A stretch of 64,000 nt of DNA from Albula goreensis (taxonomy: Eukaryota > Chordata > Actinopteri > Albuliformes > Albulidae), in assembly GCA_022829145.1 (NCBI GenBank), contig CM040741.1, forward strand, positions 39,106,534 to 39,170,533, in the 5' to 3' direction. Position numbers and translations under genes: made by a program. Positions 39,101-51,960 of this stretch are shown piece after piece. The notes beneath the pieces are model-generated. The model had not been told where the DNA came from, searched no databases, and was given only the letters and a program-made list of their open reading frames with translations. How positions within the stretch are numbered: position 1 is the first letter of the stretch; each line of letters begins with the position of its first letter.

Positions 39101-39779
39101 CATTCTTGTTAATTTGCAAGTTAAAATTGTTTACATGAAAAGCTCTAATGTATAAAATGCATACTCACATAAATTGTGAATGTTCCACATCTTTTGCAAC
39201 TTTTCATTCCAATACTGCTACACATGATGGAGGCAGGGAGGGAATATTTGATTAAACTCAGCTAGCTACCTGTTGTTTAACAATGGAAATGTGGCTACTG
39301 AGTGAGAGGTAACAGAATATAATCTAGATTACTAAAATAATACATGGGTATGTTGTTCCAAATTTCAAAAGCTTAAGAGAGAGAAGCTTCTGGTATTTTC
39401 ATACATAGGTTTACATAATCCAGACAGAGTTACTGGCGCTATGGAATTGACAGTATTTGCCACATTCTGTAGAATGGAACCATGCCAGTAAATGATAAAA
39501 TATGCTCTGGTTTGGTCTTTGTTGTTCATTGAAGGGTATTTGCGCTCCACATCACCCAGATTTACTTACTGATTTTAATGAAGCTGGAGTTCAAAGAACT
39601 AATAGGAAAAACAACACTTTCTCATTTGCTCAGTGACTTTAAAACAAATGGCTTCGTAACATATGGAGCACATACAAAAACATAGCCAGAAATGTCTCAC
39701 TTTGAATGAGTACGCAACTCTATTTTGAAACTACAGGATGAATAGGTGCCAGCTTACTGTTTTTTTTTTTCCAGTGGGT
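36153..39779. other. Non-coding stretch, nothing recognised
   Basis: Includes an (ATTT)n-like run at 36410-36436, a more GC-rich patch at 36740-37010, and a GC-richer stretch at 38110-38400 covered by an 85-codon minus-strand frame without recognised features. GCAGGGGGCA near 38130, read on the minus strand, resembles part of a CTCF core but lacks the 5' half. Confidence 0.45.
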
Positions 39780-40140
39780 GCCCTCAAAAATGTGACGCCT
39801 ACTCAAACTGGGCGATCAGTCCCAACGAAACAGAAACAGGCTGACACCTGTTCCCTGAACCGTAATATCAGTAGTTTCGTCAATTATCACTCATCATTCA
39901 ATAACTTATTAAAATGAGTCTCGTCATCAGTCTTCCCTCCAATCGCTAAAGCCTCCTGTGTAAGGTAGTGAATAGAGGAGAGCACGTCAGTTACAGCTAT
40001 TCTTGGCTCAGTCATCTGGTTTTTCTTGCCTAAAGAAAGAACACCTGCAACACTGACACCTGCAATTATTGCACATTTGATGCTAGCTGATGCATGGCAC
40101 GGGTTTGACTTTTCATGGTGTCAGACGTTTCAAATGCTTT
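39780..40140 (-). pseudogene. hAT transposase fragment (minus strand)
   Basis: The minus strand reads IIDETTDITVQGT, followed by a short hydrophobic stretch (VSLFLF); the DE.TD Asp codon is at 39881-39879. hAT transposases carry a conserved 'hDE(S/T)TD(I/V)' segment with the first catalytic Asp, often followed by such a stretch. Upstream codons are interrupted by stops and frameshifts and only weakly resemble the family. No terminal repeat was linked to it. I am fairly sure of the motif, less of the extent. Confidence 0.45.
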
Positions 40141-40588
40141 CCTCCAGCTATTAAATCTGTTTTTAATGATAGGAATTTTGGTTGTGCAAAATACCTGGGT
40201 GCAGTAGAACAAACTTCACCAAAAACTGTACCTTTAACAGTGTTTTGGACTATCAATGGAATCTATATTTCCAGCTAGCTTGTTATGTTTTGTTCTGGTG
40301 TTGGTTTTTTTTTTTAGCAGAGGCCACCGAACCACTGCTGCTATGAACCGGCTCCAACAACGAACCTGTATCACTTGAGACCGGTATACAGGTCTTTTTT
40401 CAAGCTTTACAACAGACTTGTTCATTTTCTTCTTTACTTCTGTCGTTTGATCTCACTCACTCTTACAGTCATGTGAGGTCACAGTCTCGCCCAGGTAGTG
40501 TAACAGAAGAAGCATCATGCGTTGTAATCCCCCAGGCACCCATTTGATCGGCGCCGAACCCATTTATTCTTGGTCAAATGCTCTGAAC
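40141..40588. other. Spacer between two hAT fragments
   Basis: Moderately GC-rich DNA lying between oppositely oriented hAT remnants. It may be decayed transposon DNA, but no defining end or motif is visible. Confidence 0.35.
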
Positions 40589-40830
40589 CAGGGGTGTCAA
40601 GCATACAGGCTGCGGGCCATATAAGACCCGATTGATGGTATAGTACAGCCTGCACGGTGACAAGATAAATCATACAATAAATTATAATAACAACAATAAA
40701 AACAATGCAAAGTTGCATTTCCAAGACAGGAGCAGTGAAGTCACTCATTGTCTTATCAGTTGCAATTGATGAAAACACTGATATGACTGACATGGCTCAT
40801 TTAGCCAGTAAAATTAACATGACTACAGTA
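40589..40830 (+). mobile_element. Internally deleted hAT element with transposase remnant
   Basis: Begins CAGGGGTGTCAAGCATACAG (40589-40608), a near match to the common hAT terminus CAGGGGTGTCAAACTC, followed by GGCTGCGGGCC as in that family. Only about 150 bases later the plus strand encodes KSLIVLSVAIDENTDMTDMA, with the catalytic Asp codon at 40768-40770, matching the family's 'hAIDESTDhTD' block. In an intact element these lie far apart, so most of the N-terminal coding region is deleted. A right terminus was not found. Confidence 0.65.
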
Positions 40831-42189
40831 AACATGCATTCACCAGTGTGATTTATGTGACCATTTATTTCATCCATATTAAGTTATGGATATGTCTACT
40901 TAAACACGCTTATTTATGTAACAGACTTGTGTATTTGTATTATCATTGCTCTTTAGCAATAATCAGGCTACATCTAGTAAACTGACAAATAATAAGTTAA
41001 CAATGTTAATAAGTTATCATTTATATGGGCACCTCCACTCAGAGAAATGTAGCCTATGATTTACGGAAAGGGTCAAATTTGATCGCTATCACAGCATATT
41101 TAGGCATGCCTGTGCGCAGGGTCAGCTGAGGTAGGAGCTAGGATAGGTAAAGTTAGTGGTAAGTAAGTAATAGGCTACTCATTCCCAGCTGAATGCTTTA
41201 AAGCGTTGCTGTCAGCATAAGTGTTTGTTCTTTGCAAACTAAGTTAAGGAACTGTTTTTTTTTTGTTGTTGTTCATTCAGAGAGAACACCAAAATGGAAT
41301 ACTTTTTAGTTGTTTAGAGAAAGTCCAAGTAGGGAATTTTGAGTGAAGAAATCAGTTTTTAAGAGTAAAGAAACTACAAATTTATGCTCACCTTTCCTTT
41401 CGCCTTGTATGTGTTTGAGAGCTGTATTTCAGTTTTGTTTTCTCCCTTGACTCGCCAATGTAGTGGACACCATAACAGTGTCTTTTAGACCCCCTTCCTA
41501 CACATCTCATAATATTATATTTCATTTTTGTTACCTCCCAGTAGAACACTCACTCTTAGTGAAAAGTAAGAATGTAAAAGACTTGATGCTAAACCATTTC
41601 TGTATTCAGTTTCGAAGAAAGCACCTAGATGAATCAACAACACTCTATGTAAGTGGAGAATAGGAATTGTCACTTACAGTAGTGGCCAGGTGCTCTATTG
41701 TTCTATATGTCCCAGTTTTGATCAATTGTATGACCATAAGGATTGTTTTTGCCTGTGATACTGTCTTTGGCAAAAGGCAGATGACTCTTATCCTAGAGTG
41801 CTCTTTCATGCATTACGTTGGAGAAAGATGGTATCTTTGTTTCTTTGATGTTTAGCATATATGTATATGTTCCATTATGCCAGTTATTATTAATTGAAAT
41901 TTGTAAAATACATATCTTAAATATATTAAAGCTACACAATATGTCTGACAATCTTGATTCAGTGTACGAATTTGATTTGAATCAAAATGCCAAACTCCTT
42001 ATTTTCCTCATTTCACATTCTTAGGTGGTACACAAGGAAACATAATTCCAAATGGACTTGTGCTACAAAACATTAACCATTTAAATAGTCTTTTGGTCAA
42101 TCGATTTCAATTGCCTTAAATCTAATGGCCTTACAATTGTTTCATTGGTCATTATGTACAAGAATTGCCCAAATATACAATTCTCCAGT
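40831..42189. other. Non-coding stretch, nothing recognised
   Basis: AT-rich DNA that may conceal the decayed 3' part of the hAT element. No terminus, gene or structured motif seen. Confidence 0.45.
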
Positions 42190-42540
42190 GTCAGCCATGA
42201 GTGTCTGAATAACCGTTTGATGTCAACCCTGATGAGCGTATGTACCACGCATTGACCATTCTAATTAGCAAACCGGCTATGTCTGACAACAGCTGCTTCA
42301 CAATCAATATCAGCAATGGCGAAATGACAGACGTGCTAACGGTCTCTTTAGTTTGAGGGCATGTAGATGTCAGTGGTTCAGAAAATGCCTTTAAAGATGT
42401 TGGCATGTCCATTATAGTCTGCGGTGTGGGGTCGTTTGGGTTTAAGGAGATTGGATGATACCCCATTGCTTGAGGAGTGGAGCTAGATGGGCGAGCAGTT
42501 TTTGAGATTATTTCCTTTTTGCATGAGGTTTGCCTCACTG
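42190..42540. promoter_or_regulatory. Candidate conserved block with a 115-codon open frame
   Basis: GC-richer than its flanks, with CTAATTAGCAAACCGG near 42261. The minus strand is open for 115 codons (42538-42191), unusually long for this DNA. The protein is rich in Ser, Thr and Pro (TARPSSSTPQAM, NPNDPTPQT) and has no domain that I recognise. It could be an unrecognised exon, a regulatory element that lacks stops by composition, or chance. I favour a non-coding element. Confidence 0.25.
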
Positions 42541-44439
42541 ACAGGGATAGACAGACAATTTAACACAATCTGTACATTGTGAGCTTTAAAAAGATTAAAT
42601 GTACTGACAATTGGACACTGTTTTTTTTTTTTTTTTTAACCAAGGCCCACAACACATTATCTGGTGTAAATCGCACAAAACCAGCAAGTGAAGAAATTTA
42701 AATTCTGGGCAGGTTTATGTTTGAGGAAAGCAAGAGAAAGCATTGACCTGGCTGTTAAATATGGTGGTGGATCTGTTATAGACATCCACCACTAGTTAAT
42801 GTCTCTGAATCAAGAACAAGCCTGTTTCCTTTTCACCAAAGCCTTTCCAGTGTTTAGTGTTGCCTGCTTTACCGCCAATAGATGATTTTTGTTTAAGCAT
42901 GCAAGTGAACTTTTCAATGCTTCCCCTTTTTCTCTTGTAGCAATGGGGTATTGTTATTGCAGTAGCATGCCTGAATGTTTACCCAAGGTGAAAATGTGGA
43001 CAAATGGAACAACTCTGCATTTTAAAAGTATTTTCTTTTATTTTTGACAGTTAAGAGAGTTGTGCTTCATTGCCTGCATTGCCATTTGGCTATTTTGTGG
43101 GAAGAACATTTTTCATTAAATGTTCAATATTATGCCATAGCTGCAAATAAAATGGTAAAAACAAGTTGAATAACAAATATTCTTCTTATTATTATTATTA
43201 TCCAAGATATTCAGTAAGTAGTTCCAATAATTGGCTTCTGTAAGTGGCTCCACTGAAACTCTGTGCCACAACCAGGCAAAGAGTGTTGAATTGACAGAAC
43301 ATGCTGAATTGTGGCACTCTGTAAGTGAATGGAATCTGCACTACCCATTCCCAAGCAGTATTCCAGGAGAACTTCTCTGGATGACGCACCTACTCATAAA
43401 ACTTCCAAACTTGTAAAAAATCTGACTGAATAGTGCACAGACATATTAAAATTTATCTCATGGATTTTTTTAATGTGACGGTGTTGATTTAAGTTTATAT
43501 AAGACTTTGTATCTTGGGCTTGTATTATTTGAGAATTAATTTGTCTTGGTTTCAGTTTGGAGTGCTCCTCACTGGTGGTGTTTTTCTCCATTTTGGTTTT
43601 TCTTTTGCCAGATTTTCTTTCACCTTGACTGCTTTCACATACATTTGTCATTCTCCGTATTCCTCCATCTTGGGTCATGGGCACTCCTATTACACACTTC
43701 CCACTACTTTTACACGCTTCCCACTACTTTGGTGTCTCTCCCTAGTCCTACCACAGGACAGCATGTATTGCAGTCACCTTCTCCCTTCTCCTACAACATC
43801 CTAATACCACTGTGCTACATGTTAGCACCGATATCCTCCAATCAATAACCCAGGACCTGCCATAACCACAAAAAAGGGCAAATCCTGCAACCATTCTGCT
43901 GCAACAGTCCAAAAATAAAGAACCATATTACACCAACCAACTGCATTTGTTCATTGCACCTAAAATTGACTTTAGAATCATTGTAAGTGATAACAGAATT
44001 GGTTGTATATCCCACATGATCCAAAATTCCAGGAATGCTATAACTAAAGCTGTTGATATAATTCCATCAATGGTATATTTTTGTAATTACTCTATTCTTG
44101 TCCATAGACTACGTGACCACAGTTTACCCCTATTCTTTACATCTTAATCCATTGGCTTGCCTCTGTTCTCTCCTATTCCCCCTGGGGGTGGACATCAGCA
44201 TCGACCAAAGTCTGACCCATCCATACAGGTTTTCAATTGGCAATTAAAAGTCAAGTAGTAAGTTTACATCAAGGCAAGACCAATTGTCAGAACTTGTAAG
44301 TAATCAATTAAAACACAAACAGGCTTATTTACCCTGTGACAGTGATAGGACAAGTAGACTTGTAAGTGCTATGCTGGTTCCAATGACAATTACAGAAGTA
44401 TACTGTAAGAAGTGGATAAAAATGAAACATGGCAGACTG
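42541..44439. other. Non-coding stretch with small repeats
   Basis: Contains (T)17 at 42621-42637 and a (TTA)n run at 43186-43200. Between 43500 and 43850 the plus strand is pyrimidine-rich, giving overlapping open frames of 96-100 codons that are compositional. No gene recognised. Confidence 0.5.
43691..43730 (+). repeat. Two-copy 20-bp tandem duplication
   Basis: TACACACTTCCCACTACTTT at 43691-43710 is repeated at 43711-43730 with a single change (A to G at the sixth base). It is a recent local duplication in pyrimidine-rich DNA. Confidence 0.9.
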
Positions 44440-44830
44440 AAAAGATAACTCTCAGAGCCCTCATTCCCCATTATTCCCATGGAAGATTCTCAGATATAAA
44501 AAGACTATCTTTGTTTTAGAGTCTGAGGGGGTTATGAGTGGGAGCTAAATTGGCATATTAAGAAAAATCACAGACAAAAAGACATGCATGCAATTTAATT
44601 TTTTATGCATGAAAAGTGATTTGAATAAAAATCGTCTCAGTGGTTTTGAGGTCAATTGTTTTCAGATACTTTCAGCTTGGGCTTATTTACTAATGCTGCA
44701 GGTGATTCTGTTGGTCTGATTCCTCATTATTTTATCCAGGGCTTTGAGTATTTAGCATAGATGGCACACTATTCTATTTGGTTTCAAGTAAGTCCCCTGG
44801 AGGTATTTGATGGATTTTCACCTAAATTAA
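44440..44830. promoter_or_regulatory. Candidate conserved non-coding block
   Basis: Repeat-free block with an octamer-like TTATGCATGA and several ATTTACTAAT/TAATGC words. No long open frame. It is listed from composition only; alignment to other fish would be decisive. Confidence 0.2.
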
Positions 44831-45594
44831 ATGTTTTGTTGGAAGCATGTTGGCGGTATTTCTCATGAGGTCCAGACTTCCTGTTGTCCATTAATGATGT
44901 CACAGCAGGACGAAGTCACTTCTCTGATGTAAGTCAAAGGGAAATGAGGAGCTTAACAGAACCATGTTTTAGTGATACGCAGGTGGGGTGCCGAGTTGTA
45001 GATTAAACACGCTGGCTGGAAAAGGAAATTAATTAACCTCTTTAACGCTAGTCATCCTGCCTATAGGATAGCTCCCCTCAAACACATCACTGCCCTGCAG
45101 CAAAGTTCTGATGGTTTTTCCCAGCTTGACTTCCTCTTAGCATCTTATAGGTCCAAAATGTTCTCTCCTGGAAGGTGTAGAGCCTCGCTGTAACAAGGGG
45201 CTGTCTAATAAATAAATCTGTCGATTCAGAACTGTGGAAAGTACAAGTTTTTACTTTCCACCAATTTCTTGCAAATTTGGAGCAAAGCCTTCATAAAAAA
45301 ATAAATAAACATTGGATTCTTACCTTTGAAATAAGATAAAAATGTGCCTGTTCTGTCTTGAGGTATCCATGTCTAAAACACTGTGTAAAATGGACTTTTG
45401 GGAATACAAAAATCCATCTTTGTCTGCAGAGGGACATGCTTTGAGAGGAAAGTAGATTTTTTAGGCAAGGAATAGGTAAAGAATAGCTGAGATTTGCATT
45501 TCAAAATCCAGGGACATCCTCTTCTTGTTGTGATCCTGAAGAACATGGGATAGCTATGATGTGTGTTGTGTGGACATTGTTAATGTAATTATGA
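44831..45594. other. Non-coding stretch, nothing recognised
   Basis: TTAACCTCTTTAACGC near 45034 faintly resembles a piggyBac end, but there is no second end. No other feature. Confidence 0.45.
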
Positions 45595-45629
<35 letters not shown>

Positions 45630-45651
45630 TATGTGTTTGTGTGTGTATGTG

Positions 45652-45720
<69 letters not shown>
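45595..45720 (+). repeat. (TG)n microsatellite, about 126 bp
   Basis: TG dinucleotides, interrupted by TATG and TTTG units in the first half and pure from about 45653 to 45720. The poly-His/Thr frame read on the minus strand is an artefact. The pure half should be highly polymorphic. Confidence 0.97.
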
Positions 45721-45721
<1 letters not shown>

Positions 45722-48700
45722 TTTCGATATCTCCCTCTGATCCCAACTTGATCTTTGAGGGCTTGGATTTAATCAACAATTACCCTTAACCTTGACTCAA
45801 AATTAAACCCAAAAGTTCTCCTCTTCACATAGGCCACCGCAAGTTTTAATTGCATTTAATTGAGAGTCTGATTTAATTCAGTCGCACGGGTGTAGAAGTG
45901 GATTTCTTTATTAACGGATAAAGATGTGCATTGTAAATGAATGCTCTTTTTCCCACCAGTATGTTCTTGCATTTTATATTATAATCTTGTTAAACGTGGT
46001 GGTTTAACACACTGCACACATTTGCAGTTATAAGTATATGTGATGACCTAGATGAAGGGGAGAGATGTGTAAATTGTTTAAAAAATAACTATGCATCCTG
46101 ACAGGTGTTAAAACGAAGAGGTGGTGTCAACGCTAAATGATATTTTGCTGAAAAAAGAACTTTAAGTGCCTGGTTTGTACTGACACACTACATTAGTCTC
46201 CACTCTGCCTCCGTCTAACCCCCGAAGACCTGTCCTACCAATCGCAACGTCGAGGAAAAGATATTCCTCCAGGTCGCGGAAGACAGTATCTGAACTGTTC
46301 AGCCCTCATTTTCAAACCTTACAGCTCAAGCAGGGGTGCTGAAAGAGTGGGTTGAGATCTAACATACAATATGCATTGCATTTATTTCCAACCAAATATT
46401 CCCTGAGAGCAACTGCCAGCTGTCTGTGTCATGTATCATGTTATAAAATAATAACAAAAAAGCACATTAATTATTTGGAATTTTTTCTGTTACGTTCTGT
46501 GACTGCCCCATAAACAATATTATTTGTGTAAATTATAATTTTCACAGTATTTGCTAGTTTGACAGAAAACAGCAAACGTACTTGAGCCTAAATGATAGGG
46601 TGGACAGACTAGGTATATTTTATAGAATTTTAATAGATTTAACTATAAATCTGAGCATGCAACTAGTTCCTAAGTCGTGCGTTTTTTTATGATTTACAAA
46701 ATCTATAAAATTGACTGAACATGAACAAACTTTAATGACTCAAGGAACACCCATTTATTTTATGACATGTTGTAATGACTTTTTCTATTTTCTTTGTTTT
46801 AATTTAGTTTATATTACTCTTTTTTTACTCATATTTATTTTAAACCATATTTTAAAACATTTCCCCACTTATGAATATGGAAGTGCTTATTCATCAGCTG
46901 TTTGTTTTTTTAGTATTCTGCTTTTTATTTGAAGGTGATAAAAAACCCACATTGATCTCAAATGGGCAGTAAAGCCATTTTGAATTTTTCAAAAATGATT
47001 TGTGAATTTATGTAACTGCACTGTTTCCATTATCCATGAACCATATTCACATAACACTCTTCCAGTACCCTTAAGGTCCCTTCATGTTGTCCTTCTACGA
47101 CTAGGAAGATAATTAAAGTAAAACCTGGTGCTAGCGATGAAGTCAGTTGCTAGACATTATTTAAAATATGAATGACTGCTTAGAAAAAAGCTTCAGCATT
47201 TTTCACAGAAAAAGTGCCAATACACTACCATCTTGATAAATCACACCTTCTTAAGCAGAGAATTCAGATAACTGCTGGATGTGGCTTTGCTCCCAAACCT
47301 TCAGGCAAATGTCCAAAACAGAAAATAGAAGTGCAATATTAGATATAGAAGAAGTGCATGAAGTAAAGTTGAACAAACTTAAAGATCTGTCAAAGCATTA
47401 AATTACTGTGGTAGCAGTACATTACCATATGGGCGGTTCATAGATATTATCTATCTATAATAAATACATTAAGACTTTCAGCCCAATCAATCCTACTCAT
47501 CAATCATTTCTTTACTGTATTTCTGATTATAGTGTGGTTTATTAATCATTGATCAGCATATTCTATCACTAGCATTACAAAGCTCACCAGTGTGTGAGGA
47601 ATACAGATCCTGAAAGCTGGTCTTTTCCATAGCGGTTGTCAGGACGTTGCTAAGTCGGTCCCGAAGGTTATTTTCCAGATGCAAAACAAAGTCACAATCT
47701 CATGCCTTATTAACTCAAGACTTAATATTTTTACTTTGCCATAATTGCTTTTGAGTAGTTTTGTGATTCTTATTACATAGTCTGGTGTTAAATGGAGAGT
47801 AATGTTTCATAAATGATCTGACCTGTACAAAAAGCAAGGTGCAGATATGACATCCATGGGGTAATGACCACCTACCCAGTGGGAACACACGCCTGATCAG
47901 TTTTATGGAAAAAATATCAACTGACAAGCGCATATTTTCAATTTAATGTAAGCTATATCCTATTTGAATTTGTCCTTTTGCTGTCAATAGTCCGAATGCT
48001 CATTTCTAGCTTTTGTGTGGTCATTGTAAACAGAAGAAATAGCCTAATACATAATTTATAGTGAGCTTGAAGGCTAAATTGGTGAGCTGGTTTTACAACA
48101 GGTGCAGCTGAAGTGCAAAATCAGTGTTAAAGTACTTTAACAATGGGTGCAGCTAGATTGCAAGTAAATTTGTTGAATACATTAACCACTTAATGATGTG
48201 TATGAGACACAAGATGGACTGATGTTCACATTATTATTATTTATTAATATGCTCATTTAGCCACAGAAGACAATAAAATCACACAACATGACAAGCCAGG
48301 CTGGTGCATAAACCCCCCTGCCCTGAGATAGATGAATGCAGCACAACTACCGAGCGAGATTAAATCAGCTCAAGGGGTAGACATATAAACTTGGAAATAA
48401 AAGCACAAAATAAACATTGTAGCAGTCTGAAATTGGTTTTAGACACTTGGTGTTAGGACAGTATTTATACAAAGCCCACAGGCCTAAAAGGCATTTTAAA
48501 GTCTGTGCACATGTGCTTTTTTTTTTCCAGAGGAGGATATAGATTTCATCATCCCAAAAGAGCAACTTACATCAGCAAGTTGAGCTGCTGTGGTCACTAA
48601 GGTCCCCAGCACACACAGCCCAACAATCCCTCCTCTTTGAAAGCTGCTGATGTGTCTTCTGGAGCTATGTAAGCCATAACTGTAGGACAGCAGGTCTGGC

Positions 48701-50399
48701 CAGAATTTATAAAGAACCCTATGCATGCTAAGATGGTTGCCATATACTTACTGTAGCTCATTTACACACATATAGTACATATCATACAGAAGGTTGCCAT
48801 TTCAGGTGAATCCTGTGTTGCAAACATTGATTCAACAAGATGCTCCAATGTTCAAAGATTATAATGCATACAATAAAGCAGATTCACAGATCTAAACATC
48901 ATTTAATATTTGTGTATTTGCTATACGAATGCAGAGTGTACATTGTCGAGTAGATTTTCAACCTAATTAATGTCTCAACGAACTGGAGGCTTTCCCTGTG
49001 TACAAGTAGTCAGATATTGCATGCAAAACAGTTCAAGGCTTGCATAATTTCGTTATATAACAGCAGTTCTGAAGGCAAGGGGTGACCCAACTCTGTATTT
49101 GTTAAAAAATATTTTTTTTCATATACGTATTGTCTGGTATTCCAAAAATGTTTGTTTACCTCCTGCCTTTATTTACTCTAGCCTTTATTTCGTGTGGAAG
49201 TTCCTTAAGGTGTTTTGTGTGTGAGTGCGTGTGCATGTGCGTGTGTGTTTACAGGAGCAATCGTCAGTACATTCAAACTGAGGATACCTAACATGCATAG
49301 GTTCAAGTATGAGAATGTTGGACAGGCCTGATTAGGTAGAGGATGATACGATATGAGGGTAATTTGCTATAGGCTATGTCATGAAAAATAATAGAAAACA
49401 GATGGAATGTCTGGAGAGTAAAGGTCAGAGCAGAATTAATGCCCACTCAAAACATTTTGCACATAAAACCCTTGCTCGACCTTTTATATGTATATGAAAT
49501 CATAAGATGAGGGATTTTGCATCTTGAATGGTTTTTGTCTCCACGTTTAATGAAGTTACAGTTTCAGAGTGGTGTTCCTCATTCCAGCCTTCAGAATGTT
49601 CATGTACACCCTGATGTGGAGTGTAATAAACTGATATTCCTCATGCTGAGTCTAATGTAAGGAAACCTGGAAGTATTAAGTTGAAAATATGGAAAAACAA
49701 AGGCAGATATCATGCTGTATTTACATAATGAAGGATATCACTTTATAGCAAGAGGCTAGGACACACAATTACAGATTGCATCCCTTCTTATACTATGTTC
49801 TACTACACAGTATAACCTGCAGAAGATAGAGGTTATGTTTAAAAGTAATTAAATGTTTGACTCTGAGCCCACTTTTATTTACATTGTGGCAAAGTAGATA
49901 CTATATTATTTATATCTAATAAGTATATCCTCCATTCATTTTATGGAGCACATTCACTATCCTGGGATATTAAGTCAGCCAAAAGATGTCTCCCATTGCA
50001 GACTATTTCCTTCTGTAAATGAAGAGGATAACATAATCAGTACAACTGTTTGAGCTCAGTGGCCATCTAATAAAAAAACTGTGTTTAATGTATCCAGCAA
50101 AAAGGGCCATTGTACTTTGGACATTACTTATTCCCACTATTAATCGACAAATAATTTGTTATTTTAATGCAAAACTCCCTCTAAACCAGAGTATTAATAT
50201 CAGTGGGATTTTACATTTATTGCCGGATTTCAGGATAAAAAAATCCAATTAAATGGCAAAATGATCATTTGCCCACACAAGTTAGGTGGTTATGTGGAGT
50301 TGTATTTTTATGATATTTTTTCCAACAAAGCTCATCATCATTTGCTGCAATTTTCAGATTTTACATGAAAAAAAAAAAACATTTACCCTTTCAGCATAG
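45721..50399. other. Long non-coding stretch, nothing recognised
   Basis: AT-rich DNA with a short impure TG tract at 49216-49247 and somewhat GC-richer patches at 46140-46340 and 47600-47700. The patch near 46333 holds GGGTGCTGAAA, only half of an RE1/NRSF site. No transposon ends or gene seen; open frames are at most 76 codons. Confidence 0.5.
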
Positions 50400-50960
50400 T
50401 CCTTCATAATTGCAGAGGGCTTCTGTTCGTTCTAAATTTAGAGAGCTGCCGCTATCCACAGTCTATTTTTGCTGTGCAGCTAACTACTTTTTGGCAATTT
50501 TCAACATCCCTCTCAGCATTGAAATGCAATATTGTGCCACTAGAAAGCAGCTGGCGTCAACACAAGGGGCAAAATTACCAAGGGCATGTCAAACGCATTT
50601 TTATATGTGCCACATAAAGCGGAATTATGTTTTTATATTGTGGTTATCATTTTGACCTGAGCCCAAAACAAAGGGAGTTTGTTCCAAGCTTCATCTGAAC
50701 AGAAATTTGTACATTTATGTACCACACCAAAGCCCTAACTGTTTGGTGTCTGATCCATTTCAGGATTACTCTGAACTGTAATGAGGGCAGTACGGGCAGC
50801 AGGAGACATTCACATTGTAGCTCTTTCGAGCTGATTAGCAGAAAGGCTGGGGGCAGCACTATCCTTTCATTTCCTTTTGTGACCTGCCCTGCATGTCACA
50901 TTACAAAGTCTCCTGATAAGGTGTCACATTTGAACAAAAGAAGTATATTACATCAATGAA
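50400..50960. promoter_or_regulatory. Candidate conserved non-coding block
   Basis: The largest block in the window with balanced composition, no simple repeats and no transposon signs. It includes a SOX/TCF-type AACAAAG at 50667-50673 and GATTAGCAG near 50833. Open frames of 70-81 codons on both strands show no domain. It would fit a long-range enhancer, but this is inference from composition only. Confidence 0.3.
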
Positions 50961-51639
50961 AAACATGCTCCAGGCTCATGGTCATCTCGTACCCCACAAC
51001 CCCCCTGGGTGATGTGGCCTTGGTGAGAGAAGTAAATAAATTCTATCAAGTGAATGGTCCTCTGTCCTTCTGTGACATACCTTTTAATTTTAACTGAAAG
51101 CATCTAGCCCCACAGACTCATAACGGTACAGGTAAGCAATATTAATAGAAAGGAAATGAAAATACAGAGTGTGTATTTTTATGACTTGAGTTTAGAGTCA
51201 CATTTTCTTCCCTTTTGTACACATTGTTGCACTTTAAATACTGAATTAATTTAATCTTAGATATTTAAACTATATCGGTTCATAGTGCCAGAGGAACTGT
51301 AGTGTGAAGCAACCTGGGAAAACTTTGGGCCAAAAGATTCTCACGTGTTGATTCTTAAAATGTCAGACAAATTAAGTGCTCCCAGTATATGAAACCCACT
51401 ATAAATCAGGGAATTTCACTGCACCCTGTTCCAACTTAGGATACCCATTTTTCTGACGATGAGGCGTTTTCTTTTAGAGGACCTCCAAGTTGGTTAATGT
51501 CTGTGTGAGTAGTTGAGATATAGCTCATGCATGTACAGGGTTTTGGATATAGAACCTATATTAGCGGCTTTTTGAATAACTGATTGTGTCTAGGCTGTCA
51601 GTTTATTCAGGCTCCATGAGAACACAAGATGCTACTGAA
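50961..51639. other. Non-coding stretch, nothing recognised
   Basis: AT-rich unique-looking DNA. No supported feature. Confidence 0.5.
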
Positions 51640-51960
51640 GTCTCCTGGCTGTCGTAATTGTCTTCTGTTTGTCCTGAGTTAGTCTCAGTTGAATTTATTC
51701 CTCTGCTACACTAAAAGCCTTTTGTACCTTTTCTGCCTGTCTATTTTAACCTCTGCCTGTTTCTTGTATTTCCCATTTGGTTTTGTGATTTCATCTGATT
51801 GCCGTGTCTGCCTGGTTTTTGACTTTTTTCTGTTTTCTCTTCTTCGAGTTTGGATTGTGTTTTTGTACCTTTTGCTAGTTTTGACTATGTTTTCTGGACT
51901 TGAATTTGGCTGCAATGAACTCAACCAATTGTGACTTCAAATTAAATCATAAAAATAATT
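51640..51960 (+). mobile_element. Possible decayed LTR fragment (Gypsy-like style)
   Basis: Pyrimidine- and TG-rich text with repeated CCTGCCTG/TTTTGAC/TTTTGTACC phrases (for example TTTTGTACCTTTTGCTAG) resembles the R-U5 part of fish Gypsy-type LTRs. No TG...CA ends, primer site or partner LTR can be defined. The 81-codon open frame across it reflects the low A content. Confidence 0.3.

Noticed and set aside
45020..45060. piggyBac end (TTAACCTCTTTAACGC)
   Set aside because: No inverted partner and no TTAA pair at matching positions.
45501..45789. Poly-His/Thr and poly-Val/Cys open frames
   Set aside because: They are translations of the TG microsatellite.
46327..46345. RE1/NRSF silencer site
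   Set aside because: Only the GGTGCTGAA half is present; the other half is missing.
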